Assembly (NCBI RefSeq): GCF_007474545.1
Contig: NZ_VKOG01000001.1
Span: 434,001-498,000, forward strand
Direction of reading: 5' to 3'
Length of the DNA stretch: 64,000 nt
Source: Chryseobacterium binzhouense
Lineage (GTDB): Bacteria; Bacteroidota; Bacteroidia; Flavobacteriales; Weeksellaceae
The notes under the pieces are model-generated. The model did not search any database and was not told the origin of the DNA. It saw only the letters and a program-made list of their open reading frames with translations. Positions 1 to 9,486 of this stretch are shown here, in pieces. Made by a program: the position numbers and the translations under genes. The number at the start of each line of letters is the position of its first letter. Position 1 is the stretch's first letter.

Positions 1-1104
1 TTCAGATTGATGAATGATAAAATCGGCGCAGCAGTCATCAAAGAAGTGCTTCCCGGTTTTTATTTTCCTAAGAAAATTTCGCCAGAATATAACTTTTATC
101 CTGTTTACAATGGTTTTGCGCTGGAAAAAACACCAAACCAGAAAGTAAATTTTCTTGCAGATTTAGTTTTCAGAAAAGCTAAGGCGTTTAATAATCATAA
201 TGAAACAGCAATACATCATCAGCAAAGCATCAGCTATAAATATAATAACTTTCATTTTAGCTTTATAGCTCCTAACGAAGAAGGAGTGGAATATCAGTAT
301 TATTTAAAGGGTTTTTCAGATAAATGGTCGCCTTGGAGTACTAAAAATGAAGTAAATTTTTTAAACCTCAAAGAAGGCGATTATACACTTCACATTAAAG
401 CAAGAAAAGAAAATTTTTTATCGGAAACGAAAAAAATTAATTTTACGGTAAAAGCACCTTGGTACAGAACAATATACAGCTATGTTCTATATGGACTAAT
501 CATAATTGCTTCATTTTACTTTTTGAGGAAGCATCATCAAAACAGACTTAAAAAACAAGCTTTTGATTTCCTGCAAAAACAACGGGAATTTCTTAGAGAG
601 CAGTCCGAAAAACACCGTGAGGAAATTCTGATTGCAAAGCAAAAACAGATGGAAACAGAACAGCAAAACCTGAGAGAGGAAATCCGAAGGAAAACCATTG
701 AGCTGGCTACTAAAGCAAAAGATGATGAAGACAAAAACAGAATACTTTCTATCATTAACTGCAAAATAAAAGAAATAGAAGATACCCCAAATATTTCTAA
801 AATTAGGTTGGGAGAAATCCGCAGAATGCTCAGCCAGTATCTTCATACAGAAGATCACACGTTTGAAATTCAAATGGATGAGCTGCATCAGGAATTTTTC
901 AAATCTATGAAAGTCAGGTTTCCCAATCTTTCTATTTATGAATTGCGGCTTTGTGCCTATCTTCGAATAGGCTTAAACTCAAAAGAAATGGCGGATATTT
1001 TCCAAGTGCTTCCGTCAAGCATTAATGTAAGCAGATCCCGACTAAGAAAAAAACTCGGACTAAAGCCAGAAGATGATCTTTACAACTTTCTTAATGGATT
1101 TTAA
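1..1104 (+). CDS. Triple-Y domain sensor with LuxR-type HTH (5' truncated by window)
   Basis: The frame is open from the first base, so the gene begins upstream of the window. What is visible is the C-terminal half of a one-protein signalling regulator. A Y_Y_Y-type beta-sandwich (YQYYLKGFSDKWSPW... HIKARKEN) lies at about residues 60-150, followed by one membrane helix (YSYVLYGLIIIASFYFL). A long charged coiled coil covers about 180-280, and a LuxR-like helix-turn-helix ends the protein (LRLCAYLRIGLNSKEMADIF, SINVSRSRLRKKLGL). In Bacteroidota this layout usually follows an N-terminal periplasmic beta-propeller that senses a ligand. The missing N-terminus is therefore probably a propeller, which is inference. 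No His-kinase motif is seen, so the protein probably acts directly on DNA from the membrane. Confidence 0.8.
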   Translation, partial: FRLMNDKIGAAVIKEVLPGFYFPKKISPEYNFYPVYNGFALEKTPNQKVNFLADLVFRKAKAFNNHNETAIHHQQSISYKYNNFHFSFIAPNEEGVEYQYYLKGFSDKWSPWSTKNEVNFLNLKEGDYTLHIKARKENFLSETKKINFTVKAPWYRTIYSYVLYGLIIIASFYFLRKHHQNRLKKQAFDFLQKQREFLREQSEKHREEILIAKQKQMETEQQNLREEIRRKTIELATKAKDDEDKNRILSIINCKIKEIEDTPNISKIRLGEIRRMLSQYLHTEDHTFEIQMDELHQEFFKSMKVRFPNLSIYELRLCAYLRIGLNSKEMADIFQVLPSSINVSRSRLRKKLGLKPEDDLYNFLNGF

Positions 1105-1333
1105 ATATTTATTCTCTTTTATTTTAAGATATTGTATTGATTCTCATTAAAAAAAAGTGTAAAAATCAGTTATAATGAGTGCTAATTAATACGTTTCTTA
1201 TAAAAAGATGTGTGAATAGGTTGTTCTCATCAGCTTAAAGTATGAAACAAAATCCAGGCAATGTTAAATAGATTTGCCATTGTTCTTTTTTAAATTAAGA
1301 ATACTGATATATACTCGGTCAACTTAATTTTTA

Positions 1334-1341
1334 TAAATTTG
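1334..1341 (+). promoter_or_regulatory. Candidate -7 promoter box TAAATTTG
   Basis: Exact match to the Bacteroidota TAnnTTTG -7 box, 17 nt before the ATG at 1359. No convincing TTG -33 element sits 17-23 nt upstream, so support is moderate. Confidence 0.4.
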
Positions 1342-1358
1342 TGATTCTTCAAACACTT

Positions 1359-2513
1359 ATGAAAAATACACTTTACCTGTTCTTTATTTTATATACATTA
1401 ATTTTCAAAGCTCAATCTTTGAAAACAGTTTCAGTTTTCGATTCTGAAGAAAATAAACCAGTTCCTAATGCAAAAATTCTTACAGAAACAAGGGTTTATT
1501 ATACCAATGAAGATGGTAAGGTTTTAATTCCTGAAAATATTAAAGAGATTGAGATTTCTGCACCTCTTTATGAAAATAAAAAAACCGGCATTTCTGCTCA
1601 AATTTTTCTGAAACCTCTTTTTAAAGAAATTGAAGAGGTAACAATTACAAATATTGATTTAAAAAAACTATTCCAAGACTTAATTGATAATTACAAAACA
1701 GTTTACTATTCAAGCCCTTCACTTTATTCAGGAACCATAAAACAAAAGTCATTCGTTGATGGAAAAATTTCACATCTTTTGGTAGCAGATGTTAATATCT
1801 GGACTAAATTTAATTTTTTTAACTTCAGTGCATCGAAAGACGCCGACAGCTTTTTCAATATTGGTCTTAACAATATTAGGTTTTACAAAACAATAAAGCT
1901 GGACGAAAAATATCCTTTTCAATCTGTTCCGAATTTACAACCGGAAGATTTTGTAGGAACTTTCTTCATGAATCGTCAGATTGTGGGAATGCTGAATGTT
2001 TTTAAGGATACAAAAATAAAAACTTCATTACTATACGAAAATGCAGGTATTCAGAAACTCCGTTTTGAAACTGAAAAAAATGAGAAATTAGGAGTGAAAT
2101 TTGCCGGCTTTATAACGTATAATAAAAATGACCGTGCAATTGTAAATATGCAGGTGGATATTGATCAAAACAATGTTGAAACAGAAAAAAAAGCAAAAAA
2201 CGGCGAACTTTACAATAGTAATACGACTAAGGCAAACGTGTTTTTTGACTTTTACAAAAGAAACAACAAGTATTTGCCATCACTTATTACAGTTACAGGA
2301 GAAGGGTATTGTGAATTTAAAAACAGAAAAATACCATTTGCTGCTTATCAGGAAATAAAGCTGGAAAATTTCGTTGAAGGAAATAAAAGAGGTTTAAAAG
2401 AAAAAATAGACCTCTCCAAGCCTTTTGTAGAAAATATTCCCGATAAAAAGATCAATGAAACTAGCACATTGCTCTCTAAAGAAGAACAGAATTTTATTGA
2501 TACAAAACAATAA
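1359..2513 (+). CDS. Secreted protein with carboxypeptidase-regulatory-like domain
   Basis: A signal peptide (MKNTLYLFFILYTLIFKAQS) is followed by a CarboxypepD_reg-like/CNA-B-like beta-sandwich (TVSVFDSEENKPVPNAKI ... TNEDGKVLIP). The remaining 290 residues are unassigned. The same overall organisation occurs in Bacteroidota cell-envelope proteins whose function is unknown. I chose the ATG at 1359 over an in-frame GTG at 1341 because it gives a clean signal peptide and lies just after a TAnnTTTG box. The epimerase gene starts 13 nt downstream, so the two are probably cotranscribed. Export is well supported; function is not known. Confidence 0.7.
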   Translation: MKNTLYLFFILYTLIFKAQSLKTVSVFDSEENKPVPNAKILTETRVYYTNEDGKVLIPENIKEIEISAPLYENKKTGISAQIFLKPLFKEIEEVTITNIDLKKLFQDLIDNYKTVYYSSPSLYSGTIKQKSFVDGKISHLLVADVNIWTKFNFFNFSASKDADSFFNIGLNNIRFYKTIKLDEKYPFQSVPNLQPEDFVGTFFMNRQIVGMLNVFKDTKIKTSLLYENAGIQKLRFETEKNEKLGVKFAGFITYNKNDRAIVNMQVDIDQNNVETEKKAKNGELYNSNTTKANVFFDFYKRNNKYLPSLITVTGEGYCEFKNRKIPFAAYQEIKLENFVEGNKRGLKEKIDLSKPFVENIPDKKINETSTLLSKEEQNFIDTKQ

Positions 2514-2526
2514 TATAAAACAGCAA

Positions 2527-3549
2527 ATGATATATCTCGTTACCGGAGGAAGCGGTTTCATAGGTTCCCATCTTATAGAAAATTTATTAAAAAAAGGACA
2601 TTCTGTCATTAATGTTGACAATTTTGATGATTTTTATGATTATAAAATAAAAATCGAAAATACTTTGGAGTCTTTAAACATAATTCAGCAATTTGAATTT
2701 GCAGATAAGAAAAAAGATATCGAAAGACTTTCTGCCCTTACAAAATCCCCACAGTATCAGTTGTTTTTTCAGGACATCCGGGATAAATCTGGGCTGGAAA
2801 AAATTTTCAGTGAAAATACAATAGATATGGTAATTCATCTGGCTGCTCTTGCCGGAGTCCGCCCTTCTATTGAAAGACCTCTGGAATATGAAGAAGTAAA
2901 TGTCCGCGGAACGATGAATCTTCTGGAACTTTGCTGTCAGTTTCACGTTAAAAAAATTGTCTGTGCATCTTCATCCAGCGTTTATGGAAACAACCAGAAA
3001 GTTCCTTTCTCTGAAAACGATAATGTAGATAATCCTATATCGCCTTATGCTGCAACCAAAAAATGTGTAGAGATTTTAGGTCATGTGTACCATGATTTAT
3101 ATAAAATTGATATGATTCAATTAAGGTTCTTTACCGTGTACGGACCGAGGCAAAGGCCCGATCTTGCCATTTGCAAATTCACTAAATTAATTTCTGAAGA
3201 CAAAGAAATTCCCTTCTATGGTGATGGCAATACGGCAAGAGACTATACGTATATTGATGATATTATTGATGGGATTTTAAAGTCTGCCTCTTATCTTGAA
3301 AATAATTCAGATGTTTACGAGATCATTAATTTGGGAGAAAACGAAGTTATTACATTATCTGAGATGCTTTCTGAAATTGAAAAAAATCTTGGTAAAACTG
3401 CCATCCGGAAAAATCTGCCATTACAACCGGGTGATGTATTGAAAACCAATGCAGATATAGCAAAAGCAAGACACTTAATAGACTATCATCCTGCCACAAA
3501 CTTCCAAAATGGCATAAAAAAATTTGTGGAATGGTTTTTGAGAAAATGA
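2527..3549 (+). CDS. NAD-dependent nucleotide-sugar epimerase/dehydratase (UDP-glucuronate 4-epimerase-like)
   Basis: An extended short-chain dehydrogenase/reductase of about 340 residues. The Rossmann motif GGSGFIG is at residues 7-13, the catalytic SSSVYG and YAATK (YxxxK) motifs follow, and RFFTVYGPRQRPDLAI is the signature of the UDP-glucuronate/UDP-galactose 4-epimerase branch. It should act in the cytoplasm on UDP-sugars for capsule or LPS glycans. The exact substrate cannot be read from sequence. The ATG at 2527 is preferred to an upstream in-frame ATG at 2455, which lies inside the preceding gene and would add 24 residues before the Rossmann fold. No glycosyltransferase cluster surrounds it, so it is an isolated sugar gene here. 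Confidence 0.85.
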   Translation: MIYLVTGGSGFIGSHLIENLLKKGHSVINVDNFDDFYDYKIKIENTLESLNIIQQFEFADKKKDIERLSALTKSPQYQLFFQDIRDKSGLEKIFSENTIDMVIHLAALAGVRPSIERPLEYEEVNVRGTMNLLELCCQFHVKKIVCASSSSVYGNNQKVPFSENDNVDNPISPYAATKKCVEILGHVYHDLYKIDMIQLRFFTVYGPRQRPDLAICKFTKLISEDKEIPFYGDGNTARDYTYIDDIIDGILKSASYLENNSDVYEIINLGENEVITLSEMLSEIEKNLGKTAIRKNLPLQPGDVLKTNADIAKARHLIDYHPATNFQNGIKKFVEWFLRK

Positions 3550-3665
3550 CAGCAATACGCCGGAAAAACTTTGGTAGCAATACTTTAAAGTTTTCAGCAG
3601 TAAATATTTTATTAAAAGAATTGAAAATCAAGTCATAAAAAAGTTTATAATATAACCTATTTTTA

Positions 3666-3673
3666 TACTTTTG
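3666..3673 (+). promoter_or_regulatory. -7 promoter box TACTTTTG
   Basis: Exact TAnnTTTG match 17 nt before the start codon of the DUF2795 gene at 3691. I did not find a TTG -33 element at the expected distance. Confidence 0.5.
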
Positions 3674-3690
3674 CAAAAAAAATAAAAATT

Positions 3691-3912
3691 ATGTACTGGA
3701 CATTAGAATTAGCTTCTTATTTAAGCGACGCACCTTGGCCGATGACAAAAGCAGAACTTATCGACTATGCGATCAGAACTGGTGCACCAATGGAAGTAGT
3801 GGAAAACCTTCAGGCAATTGAGGACGAAGGCGAAATCTACGATGCAATTGATGAAATCTGGAGCGATTATCCTACAGATGAAGATTATCTTTGGAACGAA
3901 GACGAATATTAA
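3691..3912 (+). CDS. DUF2795 family small acidic protein
   Basis: A 73-residue, strongly acidic protein (MYWTLELASYLSDAPWPMTK... ending WNEDEY). It matches the DUF2795 family as found throughout Bacteroidota: a short helical domain with the conserved LASYLSDAPWPMTKAELIDYA stretch. No signal peptide or membrane segment is present. Function is unknown. The gene is monocistronic with its own -7 box, and its high acidity and short length are typical of well expressed small housekeeping proteins. The start is unambiguous. Confidence 0.85.
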   Translation: MYWTLELASYLSDAPWPMTKAELIDYAIRTGAPMEVVENLQAIEDEGEIYDAIDEIWSDYPTDEDYLWNEDEY

Positions 3913-3936
3913 TAAGCACCTAAGCTTTAGGCATCA

Positions 3937-4018
3937 CGCTTAAAGCTTTTTTGCCTTTTCTACATATCAATTTACACGTTAAGTGTTATTAAAACGCTTA
4001 AAGCATTTCGCTTAAAGC
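3937..4018. repeat. Three copies of the decamer cgcttaaagc before secA
   Basis: The decamer cgcttaaagc occurs at 3937-3946, 3995-4004 and 4009-4018, all on the same strand. A related taagctttagg lies at 3920. The decamer is nearly self-complementary. The last copy ends 15 nt before the secA ATG. It may be a repeat relic or a binding-site array; function is unknown. Confidence 0.5.
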
Positions 4019-4033
4019 ATAAAGCAAAAATTT

Positions 4034-7000
4034 ATGAGTTTTTTAAACAAAGTTCTTAAAGGGTTTTTGGGAGACAAAAAAGCGCAGGACCTAAAAGAAG
4101 TAAAAAAAGTTGTAACAAAAATCAAAGCCGTTGAACCAACGATTCAGCAATTGTCTGATGATGGTTTGAGAGAGAAAACTGCGGAGTTTAAATCTAAAAT
4201 AAAAGAGGCAACAAGCAGCATTTCGGCTCAGATAGAACAAATTAAAGAGCAGATCAAAAACTCCAAGAATGTAGATGAAAAAGAAGCTCTTTTTTCTAGA
4301 ATCGAGACTTTAAAGAAAGATTCTTACGAAATTGAAGAAAAAGTACTTGCTCAGGTATTGCCGGAAGCTTTTGCCTTAATTAAAGAAACATCCAGAAGAT
4401 GGGCTCAGAATGGTGAGATCCGTGTAACAGCGACAGATTGGGACAGACAATTGGCGGCTGCAGGAAAAGATTTCATCGAAATTCAGGGCGACCAGGCTGT
4501 ATGGAAAAATTCATGGAACGCTGCAGGAACTCCTGTAGTATGGGACATGGTGCATTATGATGTTCAGTTTATTGGCGGGGTAATTCTTCACAGCGGAAAA
4601 ATTGCCGAAATGGCAACAGGTGAAGGTAAAACGTTAGTAGGAACACTTCCGATTTACTTAAATGCGCTTCCGGAAAGAGGGGTACACGTAGTAACCGTTA
4701 ACGATTATCTTGCAAAAAGAGACTCGGCATGGATGGGACCATTGTATCAGTTCCACGGAATGTCTATTGACTGTATTGACAACCATCAGCCAAATTCTGA
4801 CGGAAGAAGAAAAGCATACAATTCGGATATTACTTACGGAACCAATAATGAATTCGGTTTTGATTACCTTAGAGATAATATGGTGACTTCACCTACTGAA
4901 TTGGTTCAGAGAGAGTTGAATTTTGCCATAGTTGATGAGGTTGACTCCGTATTGGTGGATGATGCAAGAACGCCATTAATTATTTCTGGTCCTGTGCCGC
5001 AGGGAGACAGACAGGAATTTGATGTTTTAAAACCTTCTATCGACAGAATCGTTGAGGTTCAGAAAAAAACAGTTTCTGCAATCTTTAATGAAGCTAAAAA
5101 ATTAATTGCAGCAGGAAATACTAAAGAAGGTGGTTTCAAATTGCTTCAGGCTTACAGAGGTCTTCCAAAAAACAGACAGTTAATTAAATTTTTATCGGAG
5201 AGCGGAAACCGTGCATTGCTTCAGAAAGTAGAAGCGCAGTATATGCAGGACAACAACCGTGATATGCCGATTGTAGATAAAGATCTTTACTTCGTGATTG
5301 AAGAAAAGAATAATCAGGTGGATTTGACCGATAAAGGAGTTGAATACATGTCTCAGGGGAATTCGGATCCTAACTTTTTCGTACTTCCGGATATCGGGAC
5401 AGAAATTGCAGAAGTTGAAGCTAAAAATTTATCTAAAGAAGAGGAATTTGAAGCTAAAGAAAAACTTTTTTCAGAATTTGCCGAGAAATCTGAGCGTGTG
5501 CATACAATGAGCCAGTTGTTGAAGGCATATACTTTATTTGAGAAAGATGACGAATATGTCGTTATTGACGGGGAAGTAAAAATCGTTGACGAACAGACAG
5601 GTCGTATCATGGAAGGAAGACGTTATTCAGACGGTCTTCACCAGGCAATTGAGGCTAAAGAAAATGTAAAAATTGAAGCAGCTACTCAAACTTTTGCAAC
5701 AGTTACCCTTCAGAATTACTTCCGTATGTACAACAAATTGGCGGGGATGACGGGTACAGCAGAAACTGAAGCGGGAGAATTGTGGCAAATTTATAAGCTG
5801 GATGTAGTGGTAATCCCTACCAACAGACCAATTCAGAGACATGATAAACAGGATTTGGTGTATAAAACCAATCGTGAAAAATACAATGCAGTAATTGAAG
5901 AAATAGAAAGACTTACCGCAGCAGGAAGACCTGTTTTGGTGGGTACAACTTCGGTTGAGATTTCACAGTTATTGTCAAAGGCACTACAGCTTAGAAAAAT
6001 TCAGCATCAGGTTTTGAATGCGAAACTTCACAAAAAAGAAGCGGAAATTGTAGCTGGAGCAGGACAACCGGGAGTTGTAACCATTGCAACCAATATGGCG
6101 GGTCGTGGTACCGATATTAAGCTTTCTAAAGAAGTAAAAGAAGCAGGAGGTTTAGCAATTATCGGTACAGAAAGACATGATTCCAGACGTGTTGACAGAC
6201 AGCTAAGAGGTAGAGCAGGAAGACAGGGAGATCCTGGAAGCTCACAGTTTTATGTTTCTTTGGAAGATAATCTGATGCGTTTATTTGGTTCTGAAAGAAT
6301 TGCCAAAATGATGGATAGAATGGGGCATAAAGAAGGTGAGGTAATTCAGCATTCTATGATTTCTAAATCTATCGAAAGAGCGCAGAAAAAAGTAGAGGAA
6401 AACAACTTCGGAGTAAGAAAAAGATTGTTGGAGTATGATGATGTGATGAATAAGCAGCGTGACGTAATCTATAAGAGAAGAAAGAATGCATTATTCGGAG
6501 ATCATTTGAAATACGATATTACCAACATGATTTTTGATGTGGCAAACTCTATAGTTTCTAAAGGGAAAGTATCCGGAAATTATAAAGATTTTGAGTTTGA
6601 AGTCATTAAGAATTTCACAATGGAATCTCCGGTTTCTGAAAATGATTTTAAATCAAAACAAATTCCTGAGCTTACCAATATTCTTTTCAAAGCTGCTCAG
6701 GAAGATTATAATATGAAGCTTAATCTTCTGAAAGAGAAATCATTCCCGATTATAGAAAATGTATACCAGAATCAGGGTTCTATGTTCAAAATGATTCAGG
6801 TTCCTTTTACAGATGGAACAAAGACATTAACTATTGTTACTGATCTGAAAGAAGCTTATGAAACACAATGTGACAGCTTGATTAATGATTTTGAAAAGAA
6901 TATTACTTTATCCATTATTGATGAAAACTGGAAACTTCACCTTCGTGAGATGGACGATTTAAGAAGATCTTCTCAAGGTGCGGTTTATGAGCAGAAAGAT

Positions 7001-7108
7001 CCTTTGGTAATTTACAAACAGGAATCTTTCCATCTTTTCAGTGAAATGGTAGATAAAATGAATAAAGAAATCATTTCATTCTTATACAGAGGAGAAATTC
7101 CTGCGTAA
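4034..7108 (+). CDS. secA: Preprotein translocase ATPase SecA
   Basis: The motor of the Sec secretion pathway, which binds SecYEG and drives unfolded preproteins across the inner membrane with ATP. Walker A (ATGEGKT) is at residues 194-200. The DEVD Walker B region ([20 protein letters not shown]) follows, then the preprotein-crosslinking domain, and motifs V and VI ([29 protein letters not shown]). At 1024 residues it is longer than the E. coli protein (901), partly because of an N-terminal charged helical insert at about 55-105, common in Bacteroidota. It ends at [11 protein letters not shown] and lacks the C-terminal cysteine-rich zinc/SecB-binding tail. It appears monocistronic, with a strong terminator downstream. 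Confidence 0.97.
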   Translation: MSFLNKVLKGFLGDKKAQDLKEVKKVVTKIKAVEPTIQQLSDDGLREKTAEFKSKIKEATSSISAQIEQIKEQIKNSKNVDEKEALFSRIETLKKDSYEIEEKVLAQVLPEAFALIKETSRRWAQNGEIRVTATDWDRQLAAAGKDFIEIQGDQAVWKNSWNAAGTPVVWDMVHYDVQFIGGVILHSGKIAEMATGEGKTLVGTLPIYLNALPERGVHVVTVNDYLAKRDSAWMGPLYQFHGMSIDCIDNHQPNSDGRRKAYNSDITYGTNNEFGFDYLRDNMVTSPTELVQRELNFAIVDEVDSVLVDDARTPLIISGPVPQGDRQEFDVLKPSIDRIVEVQKKTVSAIFNEAKKLIAAGNTKEGGFKLLQAYRGLPKNRQLIKFLSESGNRALLQKVEAQYMQDNNRDMPIVDKDLYFVIEEKNNQVDLTDKGVEYMSQGNSDPNFFVLPDIGTEIAEVEAKNLSKEEEFEAKEKLFSEFAEKSERVHTMSQLLKAYTLFEKDDEYVVIDGEVKIVDEQTGRIMEGRRYSDGLHQAIEAKENVKIEAATQTFATVTLQNYFRMYNKLAGMTGTAETEAGELWQIYKLDVVVIPTNRPIQRHDKQDLVYKTNREKYNAVIEEIERLTAAGRPVLVGTTSVEISQLLSKALQLRKIQHQVLNAKLHKKEAEIVAGAGQPGVVTIATNMAGRGTDIKLSKEVKEAGGLAIIGTERHDSRRVDRQLRGRAGRQGDPGSSQFYVSLEDNLMRLFGSERIAKMMDRMGHKEGEVIQHSMISKSIERAQKKVEENNFGVRKRLLEYDDVMNKQRDVIYKRRKNALFGDHLKYDITNMIFDVANSIVSKGKVSGNYKDFEFEVIKNFTMESPVSENDFKSKQIPELTNILFKAAQEDYNMKLNLLKEKSFPIIENVYQNQGSMFKMIQVPFTDGTKTLTIVTDLKEAYETQCDSLINDFEKNITLSIIDENWKLHLREMDDLRRSSQGAVYEQKDPLVIYKQESFHLFSEMVDKMNKEIISFLYRGEIPA

Positions 7109-7127
7109 GATTTAATTTTTAAAATAG

Positions 7128-7160
7128 AAAAGTCCTGTTGATGATCCGACAGGACTTTTT
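7128..7160 (+). terminator. Intrinsic terminator after secA
   Basis: Perfect 11-bp stem aaaagtcctgt (7128-7138) with acaggactttt (7149-7159), a 10-nt loop, and a T-run at the 3' side. It lies 19 nt after the secA stop. Confidence 0.9.
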
Positions 7161-7228
7161 ATTTGGAATAAATCTTAACAAGCTGACAAAAATCACTCAA
7201 TTGATTAATTTAGAATAATTAAAAACAA

Positions 7229-7236
7229 TATATTTG
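7229..7236 (+). promoter_or_regulatory. -7 promoter box TATATTTG of the siderophore receptor gene
   Basis: Exact TAnnTTTG match, 18 nt before the ATG at 7255. I see no clear Fur box, though the flanks are very AT-rich. Confidence 0.5.
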
Positions 7237-7254
7237 CAAAAAGTTTTTAATATT

Positions 7255-9390
7255 ATGAAGAAAGTTTTGGTGTGTGTATCTATTTTGGGTACAGTTGCAG
7301 CAACTGCACAGGAAAAAGATTCTGTAAATGCAAAGAATATTGATGAAGTAGTTGTTACCGGATATTTGTCAAAAGACAGCCAGTCTGCCAACAAAATGCC
7401 TTTGAAAGATATTGAGAATCCGCAGGTTTACAATACTGTAAATAAAAATGTAATCAAAGAGCAGGTGGTGACCAATTTTAATGATGCCTTGAAGAATGTT
7501 ACCGGAATTACAAGGCTTTGGGAGTCTACAGGAAGAGGCAACGACGGAGGAGAATTTTATTCAATGAGGGGATTTTCTTTACAGCCCAACCTTATCAATG
7601 GAATGCCGGCTTTTAATAACGGAACACTAGATCCTGCCGGAATTGAAATAATTGAAGCTATAAAAGGACCTTCAGGTACATTGTATGGCGGAAGCGTAAT
7701 TTCTTATGGCGGTCTTCTGAATGTTATTACTAAAAAACCGTATCATTATTTCGGGGGAGAAGTAGGCTACGTTACCGGAACTTATGGTCTGAATCGTGTA
7801 ACAGCAGATGTGAATGCTCCCGTTGCAAAAAATATGTTTGCAAGAGTAAATGCAGCGTATCAAAAACAAAATTCTTTTCAGGATGCAGGATACAGCGAAT
7901 CATTTTATGTAAATCCTTCCTTGAAGTTTATTGCTAATGATAGACTTACTTTCTTTATCAATACTGAGATTAAAAAATCTGATGCAGCCAATGCTCCCAT
8001 GATTTTCTTAAGCAGATACAGTCCGTTATCATTTAATTCTATTGATGTATTTGAGCAGAATTACAAAAAATCGTATACTTCAAATGATCTGAATATCAAA
8101 AACTCTACTTTCAATATTCAGGCACAGGCTCAATATAAAATATCCGATAACTGGACGTCAAGTACCATACTTTCCAGAGGAAATACTAAAACAGATGGTT
8201 ACTACCAATATTTATGGGATTCTTCCAACGGGAATGAGTTTACAAGATTTATCACGAAGGCTTACGGAGAAACCAATACAACAGGAATTCAGCAGAATTT
8301 TGTAGGAAACTTCAATATCGGAAGCGTAAAAAACAAACTTTTATTCGGATTAGATTACTTGCAAAGAGAATTTTTGATTGGAGGAACGGGCTGGACAGGT
8401 TTCGGAACAATTTCTTTAATAAACCAAACCGATACGTCTTTTCAAAAGTTAAATAAATCTGCTGTAGATAATGCACTTGCAGGAACCAATCAGGAAATAA
8501 ATACAATGACGGCACAGATTTACAGTGCGTACGTTTCAGATGTTGTGAATATACTTCCTAATTTATCTGCAATGTTAAGTTTAAGACTTGATCATTTTAC
8601 AGGAAACCCTACAGCATTTGCTACGGAAGAATCTGAGCCTACTACCACTTTGTCTCCAAAATTAGGATTGGTTTATCAGCCGATAAAAGATAAGGTTTCA
8701 GTTTTTGCAAACTACATGAACGGATTCCAGAATGTTGAGCCGCAACTGGTTCAGTTTACAGATCAAACCGGAAATGTTACCGGACAGGAAGTCCGCTATT
8801 TTACTCCGGAACAGGCGAATCAGTGGGAAGTGGGAACTAAAGCAAGCTTAATCAAAGATAAACTATCTATTACAGCGAGTTACTACGATATTAAAGTTAA
8901 AAACAAATTGATGGGAACAGGTCCTGATATAAGTCAGGGAGGAGAGGTAGAAAGTAAAGGTTTCGAAATAAGTGTTGTTGGTAGCCCGATTGAAGGATTA
9001 AATGTTATTGCAGGATTCAGTTCAAATGACAGCAAAGTGGTTGCAGGAGATGATACTTATGTAGGGTACAGACCTGAAGAAGCTGGACCAAGAAATATTT
9101 TTAACTTTTGGACTAACTATAAAATCCAGCAGGGAGTTCTGAAAAATGTAGGAATTGGTTTTGGAGCCAATTCTGCAAGCGAATTATATACATTAAACAG
9201 AGCGGCAGTCGGTACTTTTGCAATTCCTAGTTATGCTGTTTTCAATGCGGCATTGTCTTATAATGCTGAAAAATATTCAGTAATAATGAAACTGGACAAT
9301 ATTGCCAATAAAAAATACTTTACAGGATGGTCTACAGTAACTCCGCAAAGACTAAGAACATTATCTCTAAGTTTAAATTATAAATTTTAG
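7255..9390 (+). CDS. TonB-dependent siderophore receptor
   Basis: An outer-membrane beta-barrel that imports a ferric-siderophore-type ligand using TonB energy. The order is: signal peptide (MKKVLVCVSILGTVAATAQ), a TonB-box-like segment (IDEVVVTGY), a plug domain at about 40-170 (NVTGITRL, FYSMRGFSLQPNLINGMPAF, IEIIEAIKGPSGTLYGG, GGLLNVITKKP), then a 22-strand-type barrel ending in the aromatic terminus LSLNYKF. It lacks the N-terminal carboxypeptidase-like domain of SusC proteins and fits the FhuA/ferrichrome-type siderophore class. The ATG at 7255 gives the signal peptide; the TTG at 7234 overlaps the promoter box. The PepSY gene downstream is the usual partner. The ligand cannot be read from sequence. 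Confidence 0.92.
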   Translation: MKKVLVCVSILGTVAATAQEKDSVNAKNIDEVVVTGYLSKDSQSANKMPLKDIENPQVYNTVNKNVIKEQVVTNFNDALKNVTGITRLWESTGRGNDGGEFYSMRGFSLQPNLINGMPAFNNGTLDPAGIEIIEAIKGPSGTLYGGSVISYGGLLNVITKKPYHYFGGEVGYVTGTYGLNRVTADVNAPVAKNMFARVNAAYQKQNSFQDAGYSESFYVNPSLKFIANDRLTFFINTEIKKSDAANAPMIFLSRYSPLSFNSIDVFEQNYKKSYTSNDLNIKNSTFNIQAQAQYKISDNWTSSTILSRGNTKTDGYYQYLWDSSNGNEFTRFITKAYGETNTTGIQQNFVGNFNIGSVKNKLLFGLDYLQREFLIGGTGWTGFGTISLINQTDTSFQKLNKSAVDNALAGTNQEINTMTAQIYSAYVSDVVNILPNLSAMLSLRLDHFTGNPTAFATEESEPTTTLSPKLGLVYQPIKDKVSVFANYMNGFQNVEPQLVQFTDQTGNVTGQEVRYFTPEQANQWEVGTKASLIKDKLSITASYYDIKVKNKLMGTGPDISQGGEVESKGFEISVVGSPIEGLNVIAGFSSNDSKVVAGDDTYVGYRPEEAGPRNIFNFWTNYKIQQGVLKNVGIGFGANSASELYTLNRAAVGTFAIPSYAVFNAALSYNAEKYSVIMKLDNIANKKYFTGWSTVTPQRLRTLSLSLNYKF

Positions 9391-9437
9391 AACAAAAATA
9401 CTTTGAGTAAAAGAAGTTTTTTATAAAATACATTCTG

Positions 9438-9463
9438 AGCCAGGCTTTTTACAGCTTGGCTTT
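9438..9463 (+). terminator. Hairpin between receptor and PepSY genes (weak terminator or processing stem)
   Basis: Stem agccaggc (9438-9445) with gcttggct (9454-9461), one G-U pair, loop of 8 nt, and only a short T-run. It may attenuate read-through into the PepSY gene rather than stop transcription. Confidence 0.4.
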
Positions 9464-9486
9464 GTGCGTTTAATTCAATAGTAGAA

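Noticed and set aside
1105-1340. Possible small gene or RNA between the first two genes
   Set aside because: Very AT-rich, all frames broken, no convincing hairpin or T-run. Nothing supportable there except the -7 box at 1334.
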